Assembly (NCBI RefSeq): GCF_027172205.1 | Contig: NC_070603.1 | Span: 14,372,501 to 14,436,500 of the forward strand | Reading direction: 5' to 3' | Length of the DNA: 64,000 nucleotides | Source of the DNA: Podarcis raffonei | Taxonomy: Eukaryota > Chordata > Lepidosauria > Squamata > Lacertidae | Part shown: positions 23,701 through 31,653 of the stretch, in pieces | Numbering within the stretch: position 1 is the first letter of the stretch | Layout of the letters: each line of letters opens with the position of its first letter | Made by a program: the position numbers and the translations under genes | The notes under the pieces: model-generated | Seen by the model: the letters and a program-made list of their open reading frames with translations, nothing else | What the model was told of the DNA's origin: nothing | Databases searched by the model: none

Positions 23701-26234
23701 CTTAGGACTGAGCGCTGGGAATATATTTCCCTGGGAACTTGCCTTGCAGGCTCAAATAGAGGGCACTCTCAGCCCAGATTAGTATCACACTTTGCCTTTG
23801 GTCTAAGGCAGAGGATCATCTCACCTGCTTTCCAAAGCATGGGGGGAGATTTAGCACTGCCTAAAACTTACACTTTTGGACAGAAATGGATGGAACCCGC
23901 CGTATTCAGACCAATGGTGCAGGGAATCTTGTGATAAGTATCTTTAAAGGATGAGTTTTTATTTAAAAAATGGTTTTGAAGCTGTTGTGGTTTTGAGAAT
24001 TTGTTGCACTGGCTCCTGCTAGTGCAACTGTTTAGTTGCATCCAGCCCATAATATAAGGGAAGGATAAAAGCAGGGTTTGAAAAACGTAGTTGAGGCTTA
24101 GATGATGTACCGAAATCACAAAATGCCAAGCTGATTAGGAGAGTCCTGATAAAAGGTATTTTGTGATGGGAAACTAGAGCTCTCAGTCACAGATTACTTC
24201 TCCCTCACCTCTGCCTGGTGTTTTCTGTTTATGTGGAGCACAAAACCCAGTATCTTAGAAGCTCTGAAGCCTCAGAGCCTGTCTGCTACAGCTTAGGCCA
24301 CCTTGCAATCTGAGGGTCATCTGCCTCACCTCATCAAAATGACATCAGGTGACTTGTTTTCACCAGTCGTGGTGGATATGGCTGTGTTTGGGTGAAATGG
24401 AGGCAGCCTGGTGAACCTTATGGGTCCAGAGGTTTCCAACAGCTGCTTTAAAAACACAAGTTGGCTGGACACTGTAGGTGCACCTGTGTTCAGTTCAGTT
24501 ATGGGATTCCCTGGCAGGGCTGAATCTGGTCTTTTTTGGGAGTGGTACAGACCCCAAATTGACTTGTGCACCACACTCGCTCCGATGTCAGAGGGATCAG
24601 TCTGCATCTTATATGCTTATGCCGCTTTGCTGCTCTAGGTAGCGCAGAAGCAAGCATGAGTCCGTTCCCTGGGGCAAAGCCTCTATTTCCAGGCACTAGA
24701 TTAAATGTTTCTGCTTGTGCCCCACCAGTACACAGAGCTGCTCCTATCCTTGTCTGCAAGCCCAGTTTATTTCCCAACAGTAGGGCGCTGAACCAGCTCT
24801 GCAGGATTTACCGCAGTGTGATAGCAGTTTCTATCTTTCGGGGAGGATATTGGTAAATCCGCAGTGCAACCTGAAGCACCTTTTTTGCACTCAATTTGTG
24901 GGTGCTAAGTGAATAAGTGGGTGCAAAGGAAGCTTTGACTCAGCTGTTGATTTGCACAGTGTTCTAGAATGTGGCCGACATTCCCATGTAGCTCTGCATT
25001 GTAGGGGAAGGGCAATAATTGCCTGGGGCCGCTTGTTTTGCCATAGCCAATAAGCTGGTTGTGGAAACCTTGGTAAATTGTATGCCAGTCACCATTTGAA
25101 CTCCTACACTTGCAGAACCCAGGCAGGGTGGTGATGTGCCTCCCTCTAGCAGTGGCTTAGGAGGCCTTGCAGATGCTATTATATCCAACCATAGTATAGG
25201 AATAGCATGAGGCAGAATTCCTAAACAACTGGGATTTGCGGTGGGCAAACCTGAAATGTTTCGGCTGGTATGAGACGAAGAATCAGGGTGCTTTGCCCTA
25301 CCCCCCACCCTTCTAATTTCTGCAAATTTTTAAAGGAAAAACCCTACAGGAAGTGACTGGAAAAAAACCTTTCCTCTTCTGCCCTCTTGGAACAACAACA
25401 AAAATCACTTTGCAAGCGCTGTAGGATTCATGTCGCTTCCAGGAATTATTTCTTGTGTGTAAGAAGGATCAGATATATCAGCATTCAGTTTGTATGTTTT
25501 CTTAATCTCTTCCTGTGAGGCCCCTCGGAGCAATATACAGTATAGATTATGACAGTGCCCAGTCAGGTTTGTGTGTGTCCCCCAGTGCCTCCCAGGAACC
25601 TCACAGGTGGGTTTTGAAGGTGATGTCCTTCTGGTTTTCCTGAACACCTAGTGTTTGAGGTATACTGTATCTGTAGGTGGAGATTCCATTTTAGCACTCT
25701 CAACCATCGTGGCCAATACAGTGGAACCTTGGTGCTCAAACACCTTGGTACTCGAACATTTCGGCTCCCAAACGCCGAAAACCCGGAAGTGTTCCAGTTT
25801 TCAAATGTTTTTTGGAAGCTGAACATCCGATGTGGCTGTTGGCTATTGTTTTCAGGGCACTTGCACCCATCGGAAGCTGCGCCTTGGTTTTTGAACGGAT
25901 TACGTTCAAGAACCAAGGGACACCTAGAGGGCTAAAGGGTTCCCTATATTTGCCATATAGGTTACAATAAAGATTTACTTAGTTAAGGGTTCTCTATGCC
26001 TGGTAAGTGGTCTTTTTCCTCCCCGGGGCCGTCCTCCTAACCACCACCTCTTTCTTTCTGCAGTACTACGGCATGAAGGAGATGAACTACTACACTGTGC
26101 TGTTTGGTGTGTCGCGAGCTCTTGGCGTCCTGTCGCAGCTCATCTGGAGCAGGGCGCTTGGCTTCCCTCTGGAGAGACCCAAATCCATGAGCACAGATGG
26201 GCTGATGGTGCTTGTGGGTGCAAAGTCAGGTTAA
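11675..26234 (+). CDS. CS: Citrate synthase, mitochondrial (CS), coding exons 2-11; exon 1 lies outside the window
   Basis: CS condenses oxaloacetate with acetyl-CoA to citrate, the entry step of the TCA cycle in the mitochondrial matrix. Ten exons (11675-11722, 12850-12957, 15585-15650, 15756-15887, 16132-16320, 18325-18524, 21431-21560, 21674-21775, 23387-23596, 26064-26234) join in frame to 451 codons plus TAA; every intron is GT-AG. With the usual 14-codon first exon the precursor would be about 465 residues, against 466 in human. The three catalytic residues (equivalent to pig-heart His274, His320, Asp375) are present in [13 protein letters not shown] and NVDAHSG, and the family signature [13 protein letters not shown] is intact. 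The C-terminal MVLVGAKSG differs from the mammalian IKFVDSKSG but ends alike. The left part of the window has no GC-rich first exon, so I infer exon 1 is upstream. The gene converges on COQ10A. Identity is near certain. Confidence 0.97.
11882..12230 (+). mobile_element. Sauria SINE, copy 2
   Basis: Full-length copy in CS intron 2 with A and B boxes (ggttcgaatcc) and the ccctttacctt tail. A perfect 13-bp target-site duplication tatctcattggcc lies at 11869-11881 and 12231-12243. Confidence 0.95.
12316..12641. mobile_element. Palindromic hAT-like MITE with 8-bp duplication
   Basis: Ends caggggtcggcaaa and ttgccgacccctg are inverted; the exact 8-bp duplication ttctagtg lies at 12308-12315 and 12642-12649. 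The centre is itself palindromic (ttcccattggttgcagg against tcctgcagccaatgggaa). No ORF of its own. Confidence 0.92.
12850..12957 (+). CDS. CS: CS coding exon 3 (start of mature enzyme)
   Basis: Thirty-six codons from [13 protein letters not shown] to GQITVDM, with a tttccag acceptor and a gtaagt donor. It matches the N-terminal helical region of animal citrate synthase (human NLKD..LIPKEQ..GQITVDM). Confidence 0.95.
13126..13385. mobile_element. hAT-like MITE (TAGGGACTGGGCAATAT ends)
   Basis: Inverted ends ggactgggcaatat and atattgcccagtcc. The flanks gtctggag and acctggag agree at 6 of 8 bases. A shorter copy lies at 43925. Confidence 0.75.
13984..14146. mobile_element. hAT-like MITE with exact 8-bp duplication
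   Basis: Short element starting caggcatgtcca and ending ttggatacaactg, flanked by gtctactt on both sides (13976-13983 and 14147-14154). Confidence 0.8.
14424..14611. mobile_element. hAT-like MITE (CAGAGCTTTTCAAACTTT), copy 1
   Basis: Inverted ends cagagcttttcaaact and agtttggaaagctctg, with an exact 8-bp duplication tcctagat. Copy 2 lies at 31459. Confidence 0.88.
15585..15650 (+). CDS. CS: CS coding exon 4
   Basis: Twenty-two codons, [20 protein letters not shown] then DE, between a ccctag acceptor and a gtaagt donor. The first residue is Ile where mammals have Met. GGMRGMKG is a strongly conserved stretch of the family. Confidence 0.95.
15756..15887 (+). CDS. CS: CS coding exon 5
   Basis: Forty-four codons from [19 protein letters not shown] to TGEIPSQEQ, ctgcag acceptor and gtaagg donor. 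Intron 4 before it is only 105 bp. The stretch [13 protein letters not shown] is diagnostic for citrate synthase. Confidence 0.96.
16132..16320 (+). CDS. CS: CS coding exon 6
   Basis: Sixty-three codons from [18 protein letters not shown] to GISRTKYWE. The exon begins GTGAGC directly after ttcag, so its first bases look like a splice donor, but the reading frame and homology fix the acceptor at 16131/16132. The donor is gtaagc. Confidence 0.96.
16805..16948. mobile_element. Palindromic hAT-like MITE, diverged
   Basis: Halves aatcccatcagcctcagcc and gatgggagttgtaatccaac, ends tggggaact and agcttcccca. It sits in CS intron 6. Confidence 0.65.
18325..18524 (+). CDS. CS: CS coding exon 7
   Basis: Two hundred bases, [20 protein letters not shown] through LYLTIH plus two bases of a Ser codon completed by the next exon. 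The acceptor is ccttgcag and the donor gtaagt. It carries the conserved [13 protein letters not shown]. Confidence 0.96.
18795..19479 (-). mobile_element. LINE ORF2 C-terminal fragment, class uncertain
   Basis: The minus strand has an open frame of 182 codons with [20 protein letters not shown], a CxC...H...C pattern as in zf-RVT-like C-terminal domains of non-LTR retrotransposons. It is not related to CS. The subclass could not be told. Confidence 0.55.
19480..20297 (-). mobile_element. L2-type LINE ORF2 fragment, split by a MITE
   Basis: On the minus strand the sequence matches the L2-type region with KLNPDKT-, LYKALK- and LNPxKTEALLVGG-like stretches (here [20 protein letters not shown]). 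The MITE at 19636-19930 interrupts it, so the LINE is older than the MITE. Confidence 0.7.
19636..19930. mobile_element. TA-flanked MITE (TACCGTATTTTTCGC ends), copy 1
   Basis: Inverted ends taccgtatttttcgctccat and aatgaaaaatacggta. The internal arms agccaggacagccagcggga and tcccactggctgtcctggct form a large hairpin. It is inserted in the L2 fragment. Confidence 0.8.
20671..20912 (-). mobile_element. hAT-like element (TTTGCTGACCCCTG end), copy 1
   Basis: Right end aaaaagtttgctgacccctg, left end gggtaggcaaacta. It shares about 240 bp with the copy at 27756. The flanks tatgttcc and aatgttct agree at 6 of 8 bases. Confidence 0.8.
21050..21195 (-). mobile_element. tRNA-Lys-derived SINE with CR1-like 3' end, copy 2
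   Basis: The minus strand carries catgagactcttaacgtcag and ccccacattgggca (tRNA-Lys-like), then ggttggactagatgacgcaa and ccttccaactctacaattct (CR1-like 3' end). Confidence 0.85.
21431..21560 (+). CDS. CS: CS coding exon 8 (first catalytic His)
   Basis: One completing base and 43 codons. [18 protein letters not shown] holds the catalytic His equivalent to pig-heart His274; [14 protein letters not shown] follows. The acceptor is ttctgcag and the donor gtaggg. Confidence 0.97.
21674..21775 (+). CDS. CS: CS coding exon 9
   Basis: Thirty-four codons from [19 protein letters not shown] to IWNTLNSGR. The preceding intron is 113 bp. The acceptor is tttgcag and the donor gtgagt. Confidence 0.95.
23387..23596 (+). 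CDS. CS: CS coding exon 10 (second catalytic His and catalytic Asp)
   Basis: Seventy codons from [19 protein letters not shown] to [11 protein letters not shown]. It contains the family signature with the catalytic His equivalent to His320 and the catalytic Asp equivalent to Asp375 in NVDAHSG. The donor is gtgagc. Confidence 0.97.
25719..25926. mobile_element. TA-flanked MITE (CAGTGGAACCTTGG type)
   Basis: Starts after TA with cagtggaaccttggtgctca; the right part ggattacgttcaagaaccaagg is its inverted counterpart. The right terminus is diverged. It lies in CS intron 10, 140 bp before the last exon. Confidence 0.65.
26064..26234 (+). CDS. CS: CS last coding exon with stop codon
   Basis: Fifty-six codons and TAA, from [19 protein letters not shown] to [23 protein letters not shown] is conserved. 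The following sequence up to about 27.58 kb is inferred 3' UTR. Confidence 0.96.
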
Positions 26235-27567
26235 AGCAAGGGATAACGTGGCAATGGGTTAGCTGTCGAGGGAACGGTAGAGACAATACGACTTTTTTGT
26301 GTTTTGTTCAAAGGGCCTTGAAAAGATCCTTCCTTAGAGGCACTGACCATCGCATATTTTTTTCAGGTTATTTATGGGATAAATTCAAATAAAACTTATA
26401 GATACTTATCCTCCCCCTCCTCCTCCACACCTGCTACCTTAAAATACCACCTTAAAGTTAGTTTAGATTCCTAAACGCAGGGCCCAGGGCAGCTCTTCCC
26501 AACCTGAGCTGATGCCCCCGGCTAGAGAGAATGTTGCTTCTTTCCAGCTCAGACTCCTCCTCTTTCATCCCCTCTTATCGCCCCAGGTTGCAGGCCAGGA
26601 GCAGAGAATACTTCCCCTTTAACAATCATGTCATATCACATGCTGCTTTTTACCACCTTTCACAGATGGGGTGTTCTGCATTTTAAACAACGCCCTCCCT
26701 TTTTGGCAGGAGGGGGTTGGAGAGGAAAGCAGTTCTTTCCCGTCAGCTGAGCGCCATCCCCTTTTGTATACCCTTCTCCCGCCGCTGTCAAAAACGGCAG
26801 AATTGTGCTCTTAAAAGACAGAGCAGGTGAGGCTGTGACTTGAGTCACACTCCGGTGAAAAAGGTGAGTACAACTCACCTCCTTGCCTACCAAAGAGGGG
26901 CAACACAGACCTTTCCCTTCCCCCAATCCAAAGCTACCACAGCACTAGGTTGTCCTGACCTGCATTAATGCACACAACCCCCTGGGCAACCCACTGCCCC
27001 CCCCCCAAAAAAACCCTGATCTTCTGCGAGATGGTGCTTTGTTCCCAAAGATAAGACTCTCAAGAAACTTAATCTGCCAGGAACAAATAGCTCCTTGCCT
27101 CCCTCCTCTTCGGCCAGAGGAGATGAGAGCAGCGTGTTTGAAGCAAGTGACCTCCCCATCCCATTTTTAATTTTGACTTGAGTGTTGGTGCTGTGGTACT
27201 GAAAAGGTGGGTTGGGGGTGTCTCAATAGCAAAGAAGGTATTGGTAACGTTTCCAAAACGGCAGCTTTTAATAGCATTGCCATGTGGCGCTAAATTGGCT
27301 GGCCACACCTTGAGAGCAGCGATAGGTGAAAAGAATGGAACCTGTCTCCTGGCCTCCTTTCCTCTCTAGAAAGGACTTCATACACTCCTACCAATGTTTG
27401 TTTTTTCTCTGTGTGTTTGTGTGAAACCCTTTTTGTCCTAAAACCACAAACAACAAAAAAGGAAAGAAAAACCCCAATCTTAAGTTGAAGGCACAGTGTC
27501 AACAGCTGTGTAAGCATCAGCGTTCCGTTGCAAACTTCAGGTGGTTCTGTACAAACTGCAAAATAAA
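26235..27567 (+). other. CS: Inferred CS 3' UTR
   Basis: About 1.3 kb between the CS stop codon and an AATAAA at 27562, largely free of recognisable repeats, which fits a retained UTR. The length resembles that of mammalian CS. The 3' end is inferred, not shown. Confidence 0.55.
27562..27567 (+). terminator. Candidate CS polyadenylation signal AATAAA
   Basis: AATAAA followed by a T-rich stretch (tgtttttatt). It is the best candidate for the main CS 3' end, 1.3 kb after the stop. An earlier AATAAA near 26390 and a later one at 28273 are alternatives. Confidence 0.5.
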
Positions 27568-27755
27568 TGTTTTTATTAACAAGTTACAGTATTGGAGTCT
27601 GTCCCTATGTATCAGTGAGGCCTGCAGCCCTTTGAACGATTGCTCCCAGTGACTGTTTGCGCCCCCACACACTCAATTCTTACCAGCCATCGTAGTTTGC
27701 TTAGGATACTGGAAACGCATAATCCTAAAGGAACAGAACAACCAGAGCTTCTTTA

Positions 27756-28012
27756 CAGGTAGGCAAACTAAGGCCCGGGGGCCAGATCCAGCCCAATCGC
27801 CTTCTAAATCTGACCCACGGACGGTCCGGGAATCAGCATGTTTTTACATGAGTAGAATGTCTCCTTTTATTTAAACTGCATCTCTGGTTTATTTGTGGGG
27901 CATAGGAATTTGTTCATTTTTTTTTCTTTCTCTCCAAAATATAGTCCGGGCCCCCCACAAGGTCTGAGGGACAGTGGACCGGCCCCCTGCTGAAAAAGTT
28001 TGCTGACCCCTG
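27756..28012 (-). mobile_element. hAT-like element (TTTGCTGACCCCTG end), copy 2
   Basis: Same family as 20671, with caggtaggcaaactaaggcc at the left and aaaaagtttgctgacccctg at the right. It lies just after the likely CS polyadenylation signal. Confidence 0.82.
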
Positions 28013-28272
28013 AGGTACACATTGGCAACTCCAAAAAGTCCCCGTGACAGCAAACACAAGCTGTGTGTTTGTGTTTGTTGGTTTGGGGTGGTCAGTGGAA
28101 TGGAGCTGCCCCACTTAAGTTTTTACTTGCACCGTTTCATATCCTAATTTGAAGTTGCTGCTTCCTTCGCAGCAGGGGTGGGACGTACAGCTACTTGTCA
28201 CAAACCCAAAGGAATAACCCCAAGGTTCCTCCTATTTTTCTTCATTTTTGTCCCTTTTGTATATGCTCGTTC

Positions 28273-28278
28273 AATAAA
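28273..28278 (+). terminator. Possible distal polyadenylation signal
   Basis: AATAAA in tcaataaactctgttgt, followed by a TGTTGT-like downstream element. If used, the CS 3' UTR would be about 2 kb and would include the hAT-like element at 27756. Confidence 0.25.
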
Positions 28279-28493
28279 CTCTGTTGTACAATCACTACTT
28301 CAGAGCATCATCTGGAATAGGGCATTTTGAATTGTCGGTATTCTGATTTTGTATCGCAGCGGCGAGGCAAACCACTCAGCAGGTATGTATTCTTCCTGTA
28401 CTGGGCAATTGCAGAGGCAATAGCTCCAAGGTGAAAACGACTTCCTTGATGCCAAGCATGGACATGGAATATTGTATGTGTATGTGCACACAG

Positions 28494-28835
28494 GGGACGC
28501 AGGTGGCGCTGTGGGTTAAACCACAGAGCCTAGGACTTGCCGATCAGAAGGTCGTGGTTCGAATCCCCGCGACGGGGTGAGCTCCCGTTGCTCGGTCCCT
28601 GCTCCTGCCAACCTAGCAGTTCGAAAACATGTCAAAGTGCAAGTAGATAAATAGGTATCGCTCCGGCGGGAAGGTAAACGGCATTTCTGTGCGCTGCTCT
28701 GGTTCACCAGAAGCGGCTTCGTCATGCTGGCCACATGACCCGGAAGCTGTACAGGCCAATAAAGCGAGATGAGCACCACATCCCCAGAGTCGGCCACGAC
28801 TGGACCTAATGGTCAGGGGTCTTTAACTTTACCTT
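28494..28835 (+). mobile_element. Sauria SINE, copy 3
   Basis: Full-length copy with a perfect 13-bp duplication tatgtgcacacag (28481-28493 and 28836-28848). The exact duplication suggests a recent insertion between CS and COQ10A. Confidence 0.95.
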
Positions 28836-28848
28836 TATGTGCACACAG

Positions 28849-30125
28849 TGGCAACCTGCAAACCATACTTTTACCCCCCAAAAATGTACGCTGCGATGCG
28901 CGTGCTTGATTTGTTTCTAGATTTCTCAGCATTGTGCAGTGATAGCGAGAAAAACCCTAGTGTTGGTCCTTAGCATTTTTTGATAGCAGCTGGCTGTTTT
29001 TAGTTAGGTAACCAAAACCTTCCATTGGAAAGTAGGCGGCAGAGTGGGAAAACTGTAGCAATTACTTCTCCTTTGACTTAACGGTTCAAGCAGCAGAAAG
29101 CAACTTTGGTTCCTTGCTTGTATGCCTGTGTAGGGACCTTCGCCCTCTTCACAAGCCCCTATGTGTTCAGTAGGATTACTGGTATTTTTGTTGAGCTTTT
29201 TATTCTACCAAAACACTGAGCAGGCAACCATTCAGTCCTTGCTTTCAAAAGACAAAGTATAAGCCCTGGTAGATTGGGGGGGGGATGCTGCAAAGAAAGG
29301 TGTGTTTTGTGGCAGCGCCTCCTCCAGCACCTCGGGCAAAGAAGTTCTTAAGCTTTGCTGGAGAGGCTAGAGATCAAACCTGTGACCTTTTGCATGCAGA
29401 GCACGTGCTCTGTCACTGAGCCATGACCCCTCCTCATATTGCTCATGTGCTAATCCGCAAGCACAAATGTAGTCGGCACTGAACTGGCCACAAATCCACA
29501 CCTGCCAATAATTCAACTTGGGAGCGCATGGAATAAAAGCAGCTTCCAGATTCTCCTGCTGCAGACCTGCACTTAAGAGTGCAGAAGTTTAAAATCGAGG
29601 ATCAAGTCCCAGCCATGCCCCCAGCTGACCTTGGGCAAGCCTTTCCTTGCCCTTGAAGGACACTGTGCACACGTTGGTAAGAAGCCAACAGCTGCTGCCT
29701 GTAGAGAAGGGCGATGGTTCTGAGCCCATCTGGAATGACGTTCCCAGAAGGCATCTATAAATAGCTGGGTTCCCTCGTGGTTGTGCCAGGAAATAGAGGC
29801 TGTGGTATGAGACTACAGCCCTGTTTCAGCAAAGAAATGTGCTGTAGTCCTAGCCTAGGATTAGCACATTTCATAAAGTCACACGATGCAGTCCTCCTTT
29901 GAGCTGGTGTGCCCTCGTGTCAACACCTATTCCTGCTTTCATAGAGGGAAGTATTCAAAGGTGACCATTCAGCTGCTGTTTGAAGTGGTAGGTCCGAGAA
30001 GGATTGTAGCACTTGTATCGCCTGAAGGTGAAGCTTAGCTCTAAAGCCCTACTGGAAACTTCACTGTACATCCAAATTATGGTCCAGGTGTCAGAGGCTT
30101 TGTGGTCTGATGGATGATGGCCTTG
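28849..30125. other. Intergenic, between the CS and COQ10A 3' ends
   Basis: Holds a tRNA-SINE remnant at 29345; otherwise nothing recognisable. Confidence 0.5.
29345..29436 (-). mobile_element. tRNA-derived SINE head fragment
   Basis: The minus strand has tcatggctcagtgacagagc and gcatgcaaaaggtcacaggt, the head of the SINE family seen at 6505 and 48678. The body is missing. Confidence 0.6.
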
Positions 30126-30138
30126 TACAACTGCTGTA

Positions 30139-30514
30139 GGGATGCAGGTGGCACAGAGGCTAAGCTACTGAGCCTCTTGGGCTTGCTGATCATAAGGTTG
30201 GCAGTTCGAATCCGTGTAACAGGGTGAGCTCCTGTTGCTCTGTGCCAGCTCCTGCCAAGCTAGCAGTTCGAAATTACACCAGTGCAAGTAGATAAATAGG
30301 TACCACTGTGGCGGGAAGGTAAACTGCATTTCCGTGCGCTCTGGCTTCCGTCACAGTAATCGGTTGAGCAAGAAGCAGTTTAGCCATGCTGGCCACATGA
30401 CCCAGAAAGCTGTCTGTGGACAAACGCCGGCTCCCTTGGCCTGAAAGCGGAGATGAGCGCAACACCCCATGGTCGAATTCAACTGGACTTAACTGACCAG
30501 GGGTCCTTTACCTT
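30139..30514 (+). mobile_element. Sauria SINE, copy 4 (diverged)
   Basis: gggatgcaggtggcacagag, B box cagttcgaatcc, agtgcaagtagataaatagg and ggggtcctttacctt are all present. It is longer and more diverged than the other copies. A short duplication tacaactg is possible. Confidence 0.85.
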
Positions 30515-30558
30515 TACAACTGTGGTGAAAGCAGACTGGCTGCCTGTAATGCAAAAAC

Positions 30559-31073
30559 TACCGTATATTTCCATGTATCACCCCCCCCCCATGTATAAGA
30601 CAAGCCCCATTTTTGGGGACTGCCCAAAAAAATTTTTGAGGGGGAAATTGCCAAAAGTTGCTGAGCTTCTTTTGGGAGAGATTGCCCAGAGTTATGGAGC
30701 TATTGTGGCGGGGGGCATCACCGCCACCAATTGCTCTACAGACTTCCCAACACTGCAAATCGCACACATCGTCGCGGCCACCAATCGTCTGCACGCTCTC
30801 CACCAAAAGCCCACCTGCCCACTCAACGCAACCACAGCTGACTGCATGCACGCCTCACCGCTGCCGTAAATCAACATCCAATTGCCGCAGCCAGTCATCA
30901 GCAGACCTTGCCACAACAACCAATCACACACCCAATCACCGCTGCCAATCTCCTGCTACCTACTGACACCAATCACCCATCTCCCCTCTGCTATCCATGT
31001 ATAAAACGACCCACAATTTTTGGCTACTATTTCTAAGGAAGAAATATTGTCTTACACACGGAAAAATACAGTA
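30559..31073. mobile_element. TA-flanked MITE (TACCGTATATTTCC ends), copy 2
   Basis: Inverted ends taccgtatatttccatgtat and cacggaaaaatacagta, with inner ccatgtataagac and ccatgtataaaacga arms. The inner part (30720-30960) is rich in ACCAATC-like repeats and gives spurious open frames. Related to the MITE at 19636. Confidence 0.75.
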
Positions 31074-31458
31074 GTCAGCTTTCCTTTTGAAAAAAATACC
31101 TATTAGGGGGAACATAGCTGTTGTGATTTGCCATCTGCTGCAGCAGCAGCCTAGTCACCAGAATTTTCAAAGGTAGAACTCACGTTGCATCTTGCCATGC
31201 CTGACAGTTCTGGGTCCCGACCTAGTTGAGGACTCAGAGAGGGGTGGGGATGTTGTACTTCATAGTTTCACAGTTACACCATTGTCTGCCTTGCCATGTT
31301 CAGTGTTTGTTTGGACCTTGTGCTATAGGTATTGCCAGCTGTCACCACCCATGTTGTAAAGCACAGCCCTATGCATATAAGCCAGACTAGGCTTATACCC
31401 AACCTTCTCTCCATACACTCAGCAGCCATGCATTCTGTGCTAAATTGAAGGCTTAAGC

Positions 31459-31653
31459 CAGAGCTTTCCATGTTGGTGACACTTTTTAGACATGCATCAT
31501 TTCGCGACACAGCCATTCAGTTTTAGTAGCAAACCAAGGTTTAAATAACCCCTCTCCAGCCCTGGGAGGAGTGTGGGGAGCGTTCATGCGACACACCTAC
31601 ACAATGCAGCCGACACACTTAACACGTTGCGAAGCAGAGTTTGGAAAGCTCTG
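31459..31653. mobile_element. hAT-like MITE (CAGAGCTTT), copy 2
   Basis: Ends cagagctttcca and tttggaaagctctg. The flanks gcttaagc and gcttaggc agree at 7 of 8 bases. Confidence 0.85.

Noticed and set aside
30453-30966. Overlapping open frames of 100-138 codons on both strands
   Set aside because: They fall in the core of a MITE and a Sauria SINE; low-complexity Thr/Pro/His composition.
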